In this document: piece after piece, positions 43,654 through 53,428 of the stretch | Layout of the letters: every line of letters starts with the position of its first letter | Position numbering within the stretch: position 1 is the stretch's first letter | DNA from: Vibrio sp. AND4 | Lineage (GTDB): Bacteria; Pseudomonadota; Gammaproteobacteria; Enterobacterales; Vibrionaceae | Assembly (NCBI RefSeq): GCF_000171815.1 | Contig: NZ_ABGR01000015.1 | Span: 1-62,669, forward strand | Direction of reading: 5' to 3' | DNA length: 62,669 nucleotides | Position numbers and translations under genes: made by a program | Notes under the pieces: model-generated | Told to the model about the DNA's origin: nothing | The model's input: the letters and a program-made list of their open reading frames with translations, nothing else | Database searches by the model: none

Positions 43654-43698
43654 CTAGCAATTTGCTGCTCTAAGCTGTGATATCAGCGGAAACACATT

Positions 43699-44742
43699 AT
43701 GTCAGACATTTTATCTTCATTCGCTTATCTATCAGGTAAGCCAGTAGCATCTGCCAAAATTAAAGCGCAACCAGAGCACTTTCAGGTTCGCGAAAATTTA
43801 GGTTTTGCCTTTACGGGTGAGGGCGAGCACTTGATGGTTCGTATCCGTAAAACAGGCGAGAACACCAGTTTTGTTGCCAACGAGTTAGCTAAGGCCTGTG
43901 GTGTTAAGTCGAAAGACGTTAGCTGGGCAGGCCTTAAAGATCGTCATGCCGTGACAGAACAGTGGCTAAGCGTTCATTTACCAAAAGGTGAAACGCCAGA
44001 CTTTTCAGCATTTTTGGCGCAACACCCAAGCATCGAAATTCTAGCCACCGAACGTCACAATAAAAAGTTGCGCCCTGGTGACCTAGTAGGGAACGAGTTC
44101 GTGGTGACTTTGTCTGAAGTGACAGATGTAGCGGATGTTGAGCAACGCCTTGAAAAAGTGAAACAAGTGGGTGTGCCGAACTACTTTGGTAGTCAGCGTT
44201 TTGGTAACGATGGCAACAACCTTGAAGAAGCACGTCGATGGGGGCGCGAGAACGTTCGTACCCGTAATCAAAACAAGCGTAGCATGTACCTGTCAGCAGC
44301 TCGTTCATGGATCTTCAACCGCATTGTTTCCGCTCGCCTGGAGAATGGTGTGTTTGACAAGTTCATCGATGGTGATATTGCGCAGACAACGTCTGGTACT
44401 CAGTTGATCGATGCTAGCAATATTAAGGATCGACAAGCACAATTTGCTTTGGGCGAAATCGGGATTACTGCTGCACTTGCAGGCGATAATGCATTACCAA
44501 CTCAAGTCGATGCACTAGCGCTAGAACAGCCTTTTTTGGATGAAGAGCCAGATTTGATGGCGCTGATTTGTGGTAATCGTATGCGCCATGATCGTCGCGA
44601 TATTGCACTTAAGCCACAAGGCTTAGCTTGGAGTATCAATGGCAATAACATCACAATGACATTTTCACTGGATGCGGGTTCATTTGCGACCTCAATCGTG
44701 CGCGAGTTGGTTATTGAAGAAAAGGTAGAAAGAGAATATTAA
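43699..44742 (+). CDS. truD: tRNA pseudouridine(13) synthase TruD
   Basis: Makes pseudouridine 13 in tRNA(Glu). It has 347 aa (E. coli 349). Catalytic Asp81 lies in [15 protein letters not shown], and [11 protein letters not shown] is a family motif near 157-167. The stop overlaps the surE start by one base (TAATG). Confidence 0.96.
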   Translation: MSDILSSFAYLSGKPVASAKIKAQPEHFQVRENLGFAFTGEGEHLMVRIRKTGENTSFVANELAKACGVKSKDVSWAGLKDRHAVTEQWLSVHLPKGETPDFSAFLAQHPSIEILATERHNKKLRPGDLVGNEFVVTLSEVTDVADVEQRLEKVKQVGVPNYFGSQRFGNDGNNLEEARRWGRENVRTRNQNKRSMYLSAARSWIFNRIVSARLENGVFDKFIDGDIAQTTSGTQLIDASNIKDRQAQFALGEIGITAALAGDNALPTQVDALALEQPFLDEEPDLMALICGNRMRHDRRDIALKPQGLAWSINGNNITMTFSLDAGSFATSIVRELVIEEKVEREY

Positions 44743-45518
44743 TGGAAATGGATTCATACAACTCGAAACCATTAAGAATACTGATCAGTAACGATGATGG
44801 TGTTCATGCTCAGGGGATCCATGCGCTTGCTGATGAGCTTAGATGCATTGCTGAAGTGACTATTGTAGCACCGGACAGAAACCGCTCTGGTGCATCTAAC
44901 TCATTGACGCTAGAGCAGCCACTGCGTGTAACTGAGATTGCGCCGAAGGTCTTCTCTGTGCAAGGTACACCAACAGACTGTGTGCACTTTGCACTTAACG
45001 AGTTGATGAAAGGTGATTTGCCAGACCTTGTGCTAACAGGCATCAATCACGGCGCTAATTTAGGTGATGACGTGCTGTACTCTGGCACGGTGGCGGCCGC
45101 GATGGAAGGTCACTTCCTTGGTGTGCAGGCGATTGCTTTCTCTCTAGTCGGTAAACAACACTTTGAATCAGCGGCTAAAATTGCTCGCCAGTTAGTTGAG
45201 CAGCATTTGCTTCGTCCCATTCCAACCAATCGTCTTCTGAATGTTAATGTACCGGACCTGCCTTTTGAGGAGTTTGGCGAAATAGAAGTGACTCGATTGG
45301 GAGCCCGCCATCATGCTGAAAACATGATTAAACAGAAAGACCCACGTGGCGATGATATTTATTGGCTTGGTCCTCCGGGTAAAGAGCAAGATGCAGGTGT
45401 TGGTACAGACTTTTATGCTATTGAACATGGTTTGGTTTCAATCACGCCGCTGCAAGTCGATCTCACCGCTCACGAATCGCTGCGTGCAATGGATAGTTGG
45501 TTAAAGGAAGAGAGTTAA
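44742..45518 (+). CDS. surE: 5'/3'-nucleotidase SurE
   Basis: Metal-dependent nucleotidase with exopolyphosphatase activity. It has 258 aa from this ATG; a second Met two codons on is an alternative. Metal-binding Asp pair lies in [12 protein letters not shown], followed by [10 protein letters not shown] and [18 protein letters not shown]. It is slightly longer than E. coli SurE (253). It is joined to truD and pcm by one-base overlaps. Confidence 0.96.
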   Translation: MEMDSYNSKPLRILISNDDGVHAQGIHALADELRCIAEVTIVAPDRNRSGASNSLTLEQPLRVTEIAPKVFSVQGTPTDCVHFALNELMKGDLPDLVLTGINHGANLGDDVLYSGTVAAAMEGHFLGVQAIAFSLVGKQHFESAAKIARQLVEQHLLRPIPTNRLLNVNVPDLPFEEFGEIEVTRLGARHHAENMIKQKDPRGDDIYWLGPPGKEQDAGVGTDFYAIEHGLVSITPLQVDLTAHESLRAMDSWLKEES

Positions 45519-46144
45519 TGAGTAACCCACATGCTGACAGGTTGATAGCGTTTCTTATCTCCAGTGGCATCAGTGATCAACGTGTGTTGGATACGATTTA
45601 TCGACTGCCGCGTGAGTGCTTTGTTTCACAAGCAATGGTACATCAAGCGTACGACAACAATGCGTTGCCAATTGGTCAGGGACAAACCATTTCTCAGCCT
45701 TACATAGTGGCAAAGATGACAGAGCTGCTTGAATTAACATCGAGCAGTAATGTTCTGGAGATCGGCACAGGATCGGGATACCAGACAGCTGTCTTGGCTC
45801 AAATGGTTGACCACGTGTATTCCGTTGAACGCATTAAATCTTTGCAATGGGATGCCAAGCGTCGTCTGAAACAACTGGATATCTATAACGTCTCTACCAA
45901 ACATGGCGATGGTTGGCTAGGGTGGGAAGCGAAAGGGCCGTTCGATGCGATTATTGTCACTGCGGCAGCGGAGAGTGTTCCCCAAGCATTACTCGCCCAG
46001 CTAAAAGAGGGCGGTAAGATGATTATTCCCGTCGGTGAAGAAGATCAACAATTATTGAAAATTGAACGTCAGGGTGCACAATATCTATCGACCGTGGTTG
46101 AAATGGTAAAATTTGTACCATTAGTCGCAGGTGATTTAGCTTAA
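45518..46144 (+). CDS. pcm: Protein-L-isoaspartate O-methyltransferase
   Basis: SAM-dependent repair of isoaspartyl residues in aged proteins. It has 208 aa (E. coli 208). [18 protein letters not shown] and the SAM motif [16 protein letters not shown] near 82-97 are clear. The start (TAATG) overlaps the surE stop; an upstream in-frame GTG/ATG lies inside surE and is not needed. The surE-pcm-nlpD-rpoS order is classical. Confidence 0.97.
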   Translation: MSNPHADRLIAFLISSGISDQRVLDTIYRLPRECFVSQAMVHQAYDNNALPIGQGQTISQPYIVAKMTELLELTSSSNVLEIGTGSGYQTAVLAQMVDHVYSVERIKSLQWDAKRRLKQLDIYNVSTKHGDGWLGWEAKGPFDAIIVTAAAESVPQALLAQLKEGGKMIIPVGEEDQQLLKIERQGAQYLSTVVEMVKFVPLVAGDLA

Positions 46145-46158
46145 AGGTTGAGGATTAG

Positions 46159-47082
46159 GTGAAGAAGTTATTACATCGTTTTGGTATTAGCTGTTTATTG
46201 GTTGCGGGACTGCTTGGTTGCGCGGCTCACTCACCTGCACCTGTTTCTAGCTTAAATAAAGATTATTCAGCGGTTGAACGTGGTAGCTATCGAGGCAGTT
46301 ATTACCAAGTGGAAAAAGGCGATACATTATATTTTATTGCATACGTCACAGATAAGAATGTAAATGATCTTGTTCGTTACAACGAATTGTCAGCGCCTTA
46401 CACAATTTTTCCAGGTCAGAAGCTAAAACTTTGGGGCCCGAAATATGTTGCACCTCAATACGGTCATAAGGTTGAACCCGTTGTGGCACCTGTAGTTGCA
46501 GCGAAACCTGTTACTGTTGCAGCAGTATCAACGGTGTCAAAGCCGTCAAATTCAAGCAAAAACTCTACTCAAAAGCCTAAGCCAAATACGACTCAAGTCG
46601 CAAAAAAACCGCCACCAAAGAAGGTTGAACAATCTAAATCAAAGGAGTATGTTGAGCCAAAAGGTAGCCCAAATGTTAAACCCAAACCACCCGTAACTAC
46701 CGCGAAAAACGACAAAGTATCAAAGTGGTTATGGCCAACGAAAGGGAGGGTGATTAAGAACTTCTCAGCGGGAGAACAGGGAAATAAAGGTATCGACATC
46801 GCAGGACAGCGTGGTCAACCTATCGTTTCAACCGCAGCTGGCACCATTGTGTATTCAGGTAATGCGCTCCGAGGTTATGGCAACTTAATTATAGTGAAGC
46901 ATAACGACAATTATTTAAGCGCATACGCACATAATGATCGATTGCTGGTTTCAGAAGGGCAAAGTGTCAAGAGCGGACAGAAAATCGCGACTATGGGCAG
47001 TTCAGGTTCAAAGTCCGTCAAGCTTCACTTTGAAATACGTTATCAGGGTAAGTCGGTGAATCCAAAGCGCTACTTACCTTAA
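46159..47082 (+). CDS. nlpD: Murein hydrolase activator NlpD
   Basis: Outer-membrane lipoprotein that activates amidase AmiC at the septum. It has 307 aa and begins with GTG. The lipobox LLG-Cys21 is at 18-21, a LysM domain lies at about 52-96, a Pro/Lys/Ser-rich linker at about 110-190, and a LytM/M23 domain at about 195-305. The first metal His of active M23 enzymes is replaced (NKGIDIAG), so it is an activator rather than a hydrolase, as in E. coli. By analogy the main rpoS promoter is likely inside this gene. Confidence 0.96.
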   Translation: MKKLLHRFGISCLLVAGLLGCAAHSPAPVSSLNKDYSAVERGSYRGSYYQVEKGDTLYFIAYVTDKNVNDLVRYNELSAPYTIFPGQKLKLWGPKYVAPQYGHKVEPVVAPVVAAKPVTVAAVSTVSKPSNSSKNSTQKPKPNTTQVAKKPPPKKVEQSKSKEYVEPKGSPNVKPKPPVTTAKNDKVSKWLWPTKGRVIKNFSAGEQGNKGIDIAGQRGQPIVSTAAGTIVYSGNALRGYGNLIIVKHNDNYLSAYAHNDRLLVSEGQSVKSGQKIATMGSSGSKSVKLHFEIRYQGKSVNPKRYLP

Positions 47083-47162
47083 AACTTTGAATAACAACTT
47101 GCGGCATCATTTAGCGACACATTAAGTTGTCATGTTTTGCTAATACGCCAGGGGGAGGCGTT

Positions 47163-48149
47163 ATGAGTATCAGCAACACAGTAACCAAAGTTGAAGAGTT
47201 CGACTACGACGATGCATCAATGGAAGGCATTGCTAGCAACGAGCTTGTTAAAACATCCAATAAATCCAAAACAGCGACGCGTGAAGAGTTTGACGCCAGC
47301 AGTAAAAGCTTAGATGCGACGCAGCTTTACCTGGGGGAGATAGGTTTTTCACCTCTACTGACAGCGGAAGAAGAAGTACTCTATGCTCGACGTGCACTTC
47401 GCGGTGATGAAGCTGCCCGAAAACGCATGATTGAAAGTAACTTGCGTCTTGTCGTGAAGATATCTCGCCGATACAGTAATCGTGGTTTAGCACTTCTCGA
47501 TCTTATCGAAGAAGGCAACCTCGGTCTTATCCGGGCTGTCGAAAAATTTGACCCAGAGAGGGGCTTCCGTTTCTCAACTTACGCGACGTGGTGGATTCGC
47601 CAAACGATCGAACGTGCGTTGATGAACCAAACTCGCACAATTCGTTTGCCAATTCACGTGGTCAAAGAGCTGAACATTTATCTGCGCACTGCACGTGAAC
47701 TTTCTCAGAAGCTCGACCACGAACCTACCGCAGAAGAGATTGCTGCACAGCTGGACATTCCTGTCGAAGACGTCAGTAAGATGCTTCGTCTCAATGAGCG
47801 AATCAGCTCTGTCGATACACCAATTGGTGGCGACGGTGAGAAAGCATTACTGGATATTATTCCCGATGCCAACAACTCTGATCCGGAAGTCTCCACGCAA
47901 GATGATGATATAAAATCATCGTTGATCCTTTGGCTAGAAGAGTTGAATCCAAAACAGAAGGAAGTATTGGCTCGTCGTTTTGGTCTGCTCGGTTATGAGC
48001 CGTCAACACTCGAAGAGGTGGGACGAGAGATTGGCCTAACACGTGAGCGCGTTCGTCAGATCCAAGTGGAAGGTTTGCGTCGGCTTCGGGAGATTCTGAT
48101 CAAACAAGGCCTGAACATGGAAAACTTGTTCAACGTAGAAGATGACTAA
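47163..48149 (+). CDS. rpoS: RNA polymerase sigma-S factor
   Basis: Stationary-phase and general-stress sigma factor. It has 328 aa (E. coli 330). Region 1.2-2 has [22 protein letters not shown] and [46 protein letters not shown] segments; region 4.2 ends [19 protein letters not shown]. The GGGGGAGGCGTT ribosome-binding site fixes the start; a longer frame to 47127 is unlikely. The leader after nlpD is 80 bases in this reading; any longer leader would run inside nlpD. Confidence 0.98.
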   Translation: MSISNTVTKVEEFDYDDASMEGIASNELVKTSNKSKTATREEFDASSKSLDATQLYLGEIGFSPLLTAEEEVLYARRALRGDEAARKRMIESNLRLVVKISRRYSNRGLALLDLIEEGNLGLIRAVEKFDPERGFRFSTYATWWIRQTIERALMNQTRTIRLPIHVVKELNIYLRTARELSQKLDHEPTAEEIAAQLDIPVEDVSKMLRLNERISSVDTPIGGDGEKALLDIIPDANNSDPEVSTQDDDIKSSLILWLEELNPKQKEVLARRFGLLGYEPSTLEEVGREIGLTRERVRQIQVEGLRRLREILIKQGLNMENLFNVEDD

Positions 48150-48184
48150 ACAAGAATCGCAATAGAAGCGCATTTCGAATACAC

Positions 48185-48216
48185 AAAAGGCTATGGGTGA
48201 CCCATAGCCTTTTTAC
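48185..48216. terminator. Bidirectional terminator rpoS/mutS
   Basis: Perfect 13-bp stem AAAAGGCTATGGG / CCCATAGCCTTTT with a TGA loop, between convergent genes. Confidence 0.93.
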
Positions 48217-48238
48217 ATTTTACTGAAAGTGTAGGGAA

Positions 48239-50800
48239 CTAAAGCATTTTTTTCAGGCGGTAAAGTTCTTCCAGTGCCTGCCGGGGAGTTAGGTCGTCAG
48301 GGTTGATATTCGATACTGCTTGTTCAACTTCGCTGGGTTCAGGGATTAAGCTCAGTTGGTTTGCCACATCAACACGACTAGCACGAGGGGAATCATTACC
48401 TTGACCTAATTGCTCCAGCTGAGACAGTTTGTTGCGCGCATTTTTGATAACTGGTTTTGGAACACCAGCTAAACCGGCAACGGCCAGACCGTAAGACTTA
48501 CTTGCTGCGCCTTCTTGAACTGCGTGCATAAAGGCGATGCTGTCACCGTGTTCGACAGCATCAAGGTGAACGTTGGCTAGGTTTGGCAGTAGGTTTGGTA
48601 GTTCGGTGAGCTCAAAGTAGTGCGTTGCGAACAGTGTCATCGCGCCTATTTGTGTAGCAAGCCATTCCGCACTTGCCCACGCCAAGGAAAGACCATCGTA
48701 GGTACTGGTACCGCGACCGATTTCATCCATTAGTACCAAGCTATTCTTGGTTGCATTGTGAAGGATATTGGCCGTTTCGGTCATTTCTACCATGAAAGTT
48801 GAGCGACCAGATGCCAAATCATCAGACGCACCGATACGAGTAAAGATGCGATCTAAAGAACCGATGTGAGCCGATTCTGCTGGTACGTATGAACCAATAT
48901 GAGCCATCAAAGCAATCAACGCGGTTTGGCGCATGTAGGTCGACTTACCCCCCATGTTCGGACCAGTAATGATCAGCATTTTTCGATTTGAACATAGCTC
49001 AATTGGGTTGGCGATAAATGGCTCGCTCGTCACTTGTTCTACGACAGGGTGACGACCCGATTGAATTCTGATACCGGCTTCTTTGTCTAATGTGGGACGG
49101 CAGTAATCCAGTGAATCTGCGCGCTCTGCTAGATTTTGCAGTACGTCCAATTGAGAAATCGCCGAGGCTAGGTTCTGCATTTTCTCAAGGTGTGGCATCA
49201 ATAGGTCAAACAGCTCTTCCCACAGTTTTTTCTCTACAGCCAGCGCCTTTGATTTTGAATTCAGAACCTTATCTTCATGCTCTTTCAATTCAGAAATGAT
49301 GTAGCGCTCCGCATTCTTCAGCGTTTGGCGACGAACATAGTGTGGCGGAACAAGGTGGCTTTGACCACGGCTTACTTGAATGAAGAAACCGTGTACAGCG
49401 TTGTAGCCAACTTTGAGTGTGTCGATCCCATGACGTTCTCGTTCATCGGCCTCGAGTTTTTCAAGATACTCGGTAGCGCCGTCGGCAAGTTTGCGCCATT
49501 CATCAAGCTCAGCGTTGTAGCCTTCTGCAATCACGCCCCCCTCGCGGATAACGACTGGTGGATTTTCTTTGATTGCGCGCTCGAGCAAATCACATACTTC
49601 ATCCATAGGGGCAGCAAATTCAGCCAGCTTTTTAAGATATGGGTGTGCCAAGGAAGATGTGACCGCTTCCAGCTCTGGCAGCTGCTGCATTGCATGGCGC
49701 AGACGAGCCATATCGCGAGGTCGTGCTGATCGAAGCGCCAAGCGGGCAAGAATACGTTCAATATCACCAATCTGTTTGAAGATAGGTTGAATATCGGTGA
49801 ACAAGCCTTGCTCTTTGAGCTCACCAATCGAATCAAGACGGTTATCGAGCGTGTCGACACAGCGCATGGGCTGGTGTAACCAACGTTTCAGCATACGACT
49901 GCCCATTGGTGTTGCACAGTGATCAAGCACTTCTGCGAGCGTATTATCAGAACCACCAGATAGGTTTTGCGTCAGCTCTAAATTGCGACGTGTCGCGGCA
50001 TCAAGAATCACCGAATGATCTTGGCGATCGACCGTTAATGAACGGATGTGTGGTAGTGCCGTGCGTTGAGTGTCTTTGACGTACTGGATCAAACAGCCCG
50101 CAGCACATAGACCCAGCGACGCGTGCTCAACACCAAAGCCAACCAAATCGCGCGTACCAAATTGTTGGTTGAGTTGCTGTTTCGCTGTATCCAGCTCAAA
50201 CTCCCAGACGGGCCGACGACGATTACCGTTACGGTTCGACATCAAATGTATTGGTTCAAAATCTTCTGGAAAGAGCAACTCACGAGGGGCAGTGCGTTGC
50301 AGTTCTGCGGCCATCGCTTCTTCAGTTTCTGGTTCCACCAATTGGAAACGCCCCGATGTGATATCCAAGGTAGCGTAACCGAATTTCCCCTTGTGATGAT
50401 AAATTGACGCAATGAGGTTATCGACGCGTTCAGACAGCAGGGCTTCGTCGGTCACTGTGCCAGGCGTGACGATGCGCACGACTTTACGTTCAACTGGGCC
50501 TTTGCTCGTTGCGGGGTCGCCAATTTGTTCACAGATCGCGACAGACTCACCAAGCTGAACAAGTTTGGCTAGATACCCTTCAACTGCATGGAACGGAACA
50601 CCAGCCATGGGGATAGGTTCACCTGCCGACGCGCCGCGTTTGGTCAACGAAATATCAAGCAATTGAGATGCACGCTTTGCATCGTCGTAGAAGAGTTCGT
50701 AGAAGTCGCCCATGCGGTAAAACAGCAAGATTTCTGGGTTCTCAGCTTTTAGCTTGAGATATTGCTGCATCATCGGAGTGTGTTTTTGTTCAGCTTTCAC
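48239..50800 (-). CDS. mutS: DNA mismatch repair protein MutS
   Basis: Mismatch-binding ATPase that starts methyl-directed repair with MutL and MutH. It has 853 aa (E. coli 853). The mismatch-probing Phe-x-Glu lies in [10 protein letters not shown] near 29-38. Walker A is [15 protein letters not shown] near 615-629, followed by [15 protein letters not shown]. The C-terminal helix-loop-helix ends [10 protein letters not shown], as in E. coli. It is convergent with rpoS and divergent from pncC. Confidence 0.98.
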   Translation of the reverse strand: MKAEQKHTPMMQQYLKLKAENPEILLFYRMGDFYELFYDDAKRASQLLDISLTKRGASAGEPIPMAGVPFHAVEGYLAKLVQLGESVAICEQIGDPATSKGPVERKVVRIVTPGTVTDEALLSERVDNLIASIYHHKGKFGYATLDITSGRFQLVEPETEEAMAAELQRTAPRELLFPEDFEPIHLMSNRNGNRRRPVWEFELDTAKQQLNQQFGTRDLVGFGVEHASLGLCAAGCLIQYVKDTQRTALPHIRSLTVDRQDHSVILDAATRRNLELTQNLSGGSDNTLAEVLDHCATPMGSRMLKRWLHQPMRCVDTLDNRLDSIGELKEQGLFTDIQPIFKQIGDIERILARLALRSARPRDMARLRHAMQQLPELEAVTSSLAHPYLKKLAEFAAPMDEVCDLLERAIKENPPVVIREGGVIAEGYNAELDEWRKLADGATEYLEKLEADERERHGIDTLKVGYNAVHGFFIQVSRGQSHLVPPHYVRRQTLKNAERYIISELKEHEDKVLNSKSKALAVEKKLWEELFDLLMPHLEKMQNLASAISQLDVLQNLAERADSLDYCRPTLDKEAGIRIQSGRHPVVEQVTSEPFIANPIELCSNRKMLIITGPNMGGKSTYMRQTALIALMAHIGSYVPAESAHIGSLDRIFTRIGASDDLASGRSTFMVEMTETANILHNATKNSLVLMDEIGRGTSTYDGLSLAWASAEWLATQIGAMTLFATHYFELTELPNLLPNLANVHLDAVEHGDSIAFMHAVQEGAASKSYGLAVAGLAGVPKPVIKNARNKLSQLEQLGQGNDSPRASRVDVANQLSLIPEPSEVEQAVSNINPDDLTPRQALEELYRLKKML

Positions 50801-50885
50801 AGGTAATTACTTTTGTTTATTTCCGTAGCGGCTTAGGATACGTGAATCCCTATCAAGTAAAAAGAGACAAAGGGCATTTTTGGCG

Positions 50886-51368
50886 ATGGAAAGAGCAACA
50901 AAATTGAGTGCCGATTTAGGCGCATTATTGGCTAAGCACGAACATGTTTTAACGACCGCAGAATCATGCACGGGTGGTGGTGTTGCAACCGCCATTACTG
51001 ACATTTCTGGTAGTTCAGCGTGGCTTGATCGCGCGTTCGTCACTTACAGTAATGAAGCTAAAATGGAGATGCTTGACGTACAGGCTTCAACATTAGAAGC
51101 GCATGGTGCAGTTAGTGAGCCAGTTGTGATTGAAATGGTGCAGGGCGCAATTAGAAACTCAAATGCCACCATTGGCGTGTCCATCAGTGGTATTGCTGGG
51201 CCGGGAGGAGGCAGTGAAGAGAAACCTGTCGGTACCGTCTGTTTTGCTTTTGCTGATAACCAAAGTTGGCAGCAAGTAGAAACCATGCATTTCTCTGGTG
51301 ACCGTGCTCAAGTTCGCAAGAAAGCAGTCGAGCATGCACTGACTCAATTGCATCAACATCTGCTCTAG
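50886..51368 (+). CDS. pncC: Nicotinamide-nucleotide amidohydrolase PncC (CinA C-terminal family)
   Basis: Hydrolyses NMN to nicotinate mononucleotide in pyridine nucleotide salvage. It has 160 aa, a stand-alone CinA-C domain. Family motifs are TTAESCTGGGVATAITDISGSS near 23-44, AVSEPVV near 76, SGIAGPGGGSEEKPVGTV near 101-118 and FSGDRAQVR near 137. An in-frame TTG six bases earlier sits closer to an AAGGG ribosome-binding site and is an alternative start. It lies upstream of recA as ygaD does in E. coli. Confidence 0.93.
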   Translation: MERATKLSADLGALLAKHEHVLTTAESCTGGGVATAITDISGSSAWLDRAFVTYSNEAKMEMLDVQASTLEAHGAVSEPVVIEMVQGAIRNSNATIGVSISGIAGPGGGSEEKPVGTVCFAFADNQSWQQVETMHFSGDRAQVRKKAVEHALTQLHQHLL

Positions 51369-51454
51369 AATTTCTTAAATTGTTTTAGCCCAGCGTTGAT
51401 AAGGGCTAGAGCAAATCATGGCTATAGGTCCGCCAAATTTTTTTCATACAGGTA

Positions 51455-51482
51455 TGGACACTGTATGAATCAACAGTATAAT
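51455..51482 (+). promoter_or_regulatory. recA promoter with embedded LexA box
   Basis: -35 TGGACA at 51455-51460, LexA operator CTGTATGAATCAACAG at 51461-51476, -10 TATAAT at 51477-51482. The operator (CTGT-N8-ACAG) exactly fills the 16-base spacer, so LexA binding and polymerase binding exclude each other. A direct sign of SOS control. Confidence 0.93.
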
Positions 51483-51568
51483 AATGATTATTGCTGGGCG
51501 GGTCTTCTGCTCAAGAAAAATGAATTACTATTCGTCGCTCGAAGAAGATGAATAAATCGGAGAAAGTA

Positions 51569-52612
51569 ATGGACGAGAACAAAAAGAAAGCGCTCGCCGC
51601 TGCGCTAGGTCAAATTGAAAAGCAATTCGGTAAAGGTTCTATCATGTGCCTTGGTGATAACCGCGCAATGGATGTAGAAACCATCTCAACGGGTTCTCTT
51701 TCTCTTGATATCGCTTTGGGTGCCGGTGGCCTGCCAATGGGGCGTATTGTGGAAGTTTACGGTCCAGAATCTTCAGGTAAAACAACGCTGACTCTTGAGC
51801 TTATCGCAGCAGCACAACGTGAAGGCAAAACTTGTGCGTTTATCGATGCAGAGCACGCACTCGATCCTGTGTACGCGAAGAAACTTGGCGTTGATATTGA
51901 TGCATTGTTGGTGTCTCAGCCAGACACGGGTGAGCAAGCGCTAGAGATTTGTGACGCACTTGCTCGTTCTGGTGCTATCGATGTTATGGTTGTTGACTCC
52001 GTAACAGCGTTAACACCGAAAGCAGAAATCGAAAGTGAAATGGGCGATAGCCACATGGGTCTTCAAGCGCGTATGCTTTTTCAAGCAATGCGTAAGCTTA
52101 CATGTAACATAAAGCAGTCCAACTGTATGTGTATCTTCATCAACCAAATTCGTATGAAGATCGGCGTGATGTTTGGTAACCCTGAAACAACAACGGGTGG
52201 TAACGCACTTAAGTTTTACGCCTCTGTTCGTTTAGATATTCGTCGTACTGGCGCAATCAAAGATGGTGACGAAGTCGTTGGTAACGAAACGCGCATCAAA
52301 GTGGTTAAGAACAAGATTGCTGCACCGTTTAAAGAAGCGCACACGCAAATTTTGTATGGTCAAGGTTTCAACCGTGAAGGCGAATTAGTTGACTTAGGCG
52401 TTAAGCACAAGTTAGTAGAAAAAGCGGGTGCATGGTATAGCTATCAAGGTGACAAGATCGGTCAAGGTAAAGCAAACGCTTGTAATTATTTACGCGAGCA
52501 CCCTGAAGCTGCGAAGACTATTGATGCTAAATTGCGTGAAATGCTACTTTCGCCAGCATTGCCTGAGGCACCAGAATCTGATGAAAAATCAGAGAAGGAA
52601 GAAGAGTTTTAA
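51569..52612 (+). CDS. recA: Recombinase RecA
   Basis: Strand-exchange ATPase for homologous recombination and co-protease for LexA. It has 347 aa. Walker [10 protein letters not shown] is at about 66-74, followed by [14 protein letters not shown] and L2-region [19 protein letters not shown]. The acidic tail ends EKSEKEEEF. The start is MDENKKKAL after GGAGAAAGTA; an ATG seven codons earlier is upstream of this ribosome-binding site. SOS-controlled by the LexA box in its promoter. Confidence 0.99.
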   Translation: MDENKKKALAAALGQIEKQFGKGSIMCLGDNRAMDVETISTGSLSLDIALGAGGLPMGRIVEVYGPESSGKTTLTLELIAAAQREGKTCAFIDAEHALDPVYAKKLGVDIDALLVSQPDTGEQALEICDALARSGAIDVMVVDSVTALTPKAEIESEMGDSHMGLQARMLFQAMRKLTCNIKQSNCMCIFINQIRMKIGVMFGNPETTTGGNALKFYASVRLDIRRTGAIKDGDEVVGNETRIKVVKNKIAAPFKEAHTQILYGQGFNREGELVDLGVKHKLVEKAGAWYSYQGDKIGQGKANACNYLREHPEAAKTIDAKLREMLLSPALPEAPESDEKSEKEEEF

Positions 52613-52633
52613 TCCTCTGATATAAGCATGCTG

Positions 52634-52663
52634 AACAAAGCCCTGCTGTGCGGGGCTTTGTTG
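52634..52663 (+). terminator. Terminator after recA
   Basis: Stem AACAAAGCCCTGC / GCGGGGCTTTGTT with a TGT loop. The U-run is weak (TTGTTG), compatible with partial read-through into recX. Confidence 0.75.
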
Positions 52664-52733
52664 TATCTGCTGACATCAAAACCTTAAAAAAGCGCAGATT
52701 AATATCAATTAGGGTAGGCATGTGATCAGAACT

Positions 52734-52744
52734 CCCCCCCCCCC
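52734..52744 (+). repeat. Poly-C tract (C11) between recA and recX
   Basis: Eleven consecutive C 75 bases before the recX start, in an otherwise AT-rich spacer. It is a homopolymer able to slip during replication. It lies in no ORF and may modify a recX promoter or simply be a sequencing-prone site. Confidence 0.9.
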
Positions 52745-52818
52745 AGCATGCTAGAGTGAGGGATTATTTGCTACGATTGTGATAAAGCCTGTACAGCAAA
52801 AATAGTTTTAGGATCATC

Positions 52819-53286
52819 ATGTACCAAAAGCGCCAAGTGACGACATTATCTAGTAAAGAAATGGCTATCCAATTATTAAGCCGTCGAGACCATGGACAAT
52901 ACGAACTGTGCCAAAAGCTTGCTCTAAAAGGTTATGAAGAAGCAGACATAGAAGCGGCGATCAATTTTTGTCTCGACCACAACTATTTGGATGATTTACG
53001 TTATGCCAAAAGCCAAGTGCGGCAACATGTTTATAAAGGGCACGGTGAGCGCCGTATTCGCCAAGAGCTGAACCAAAAACGTGTCGCAGAATCCATCGTT
53101 GATGCTGCGATAGCGGAAGAGCAACAGGACTGGTTTGAACTGGCAAGAATGGTGGCTGAAAAGAAATTCAAAGGAATCAAAGCCAAAGACCAGAAAGAAT
53201 ACGCTAAACAGGTGCGATTTATGCAATATCGTGGCTATAGTTTTGATCAAATCAGCTATGCGCTGAGCTTTGAGGACCAAGATTAG
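52819..53286 (+). CDS. recX: RecA regulator RecX
   Basis: Binds RecA filaments and limits their growth. It has 155 aa (E. coli 166). It is built of repeated three-helix units with [19 protein letters not shown] near 17-35, [23 protein letters not shown] near 56-78 and a third unit ending [15 protein letters not shown]. It follows recA by 206 bases beyond a weak terminator, so it may be expressed by read-through plus its own promoter. Confidence 0.95.
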   Translation: MYQKRQVTTLSSKEMAIQLLSRRDHGQYELCQKLALKGYEEADIEAAINFCLDHNYLDDLRYAKSQVRQHVYKGHGERRIRQELNQKRVAESIVDAAIAEEQQDWFELARMVAEKKFKGIKAKDQKEYAKQVRFMQYRGYSFDQISYALSFEDQD

Positions 53287-53428
53287 CGATGAATGGCTCA
53301 TGCTGATTTTGGTTTTGTTTCACTTTTTTTCCTCTACCCCCTCTTTTCCGCAAGAAAACTAGTCGTAGCTGATTGCATGATCTACAATACGGCAAAATTC
53401 TAACTCGACTATTTTCAGGAAGAGCTGC

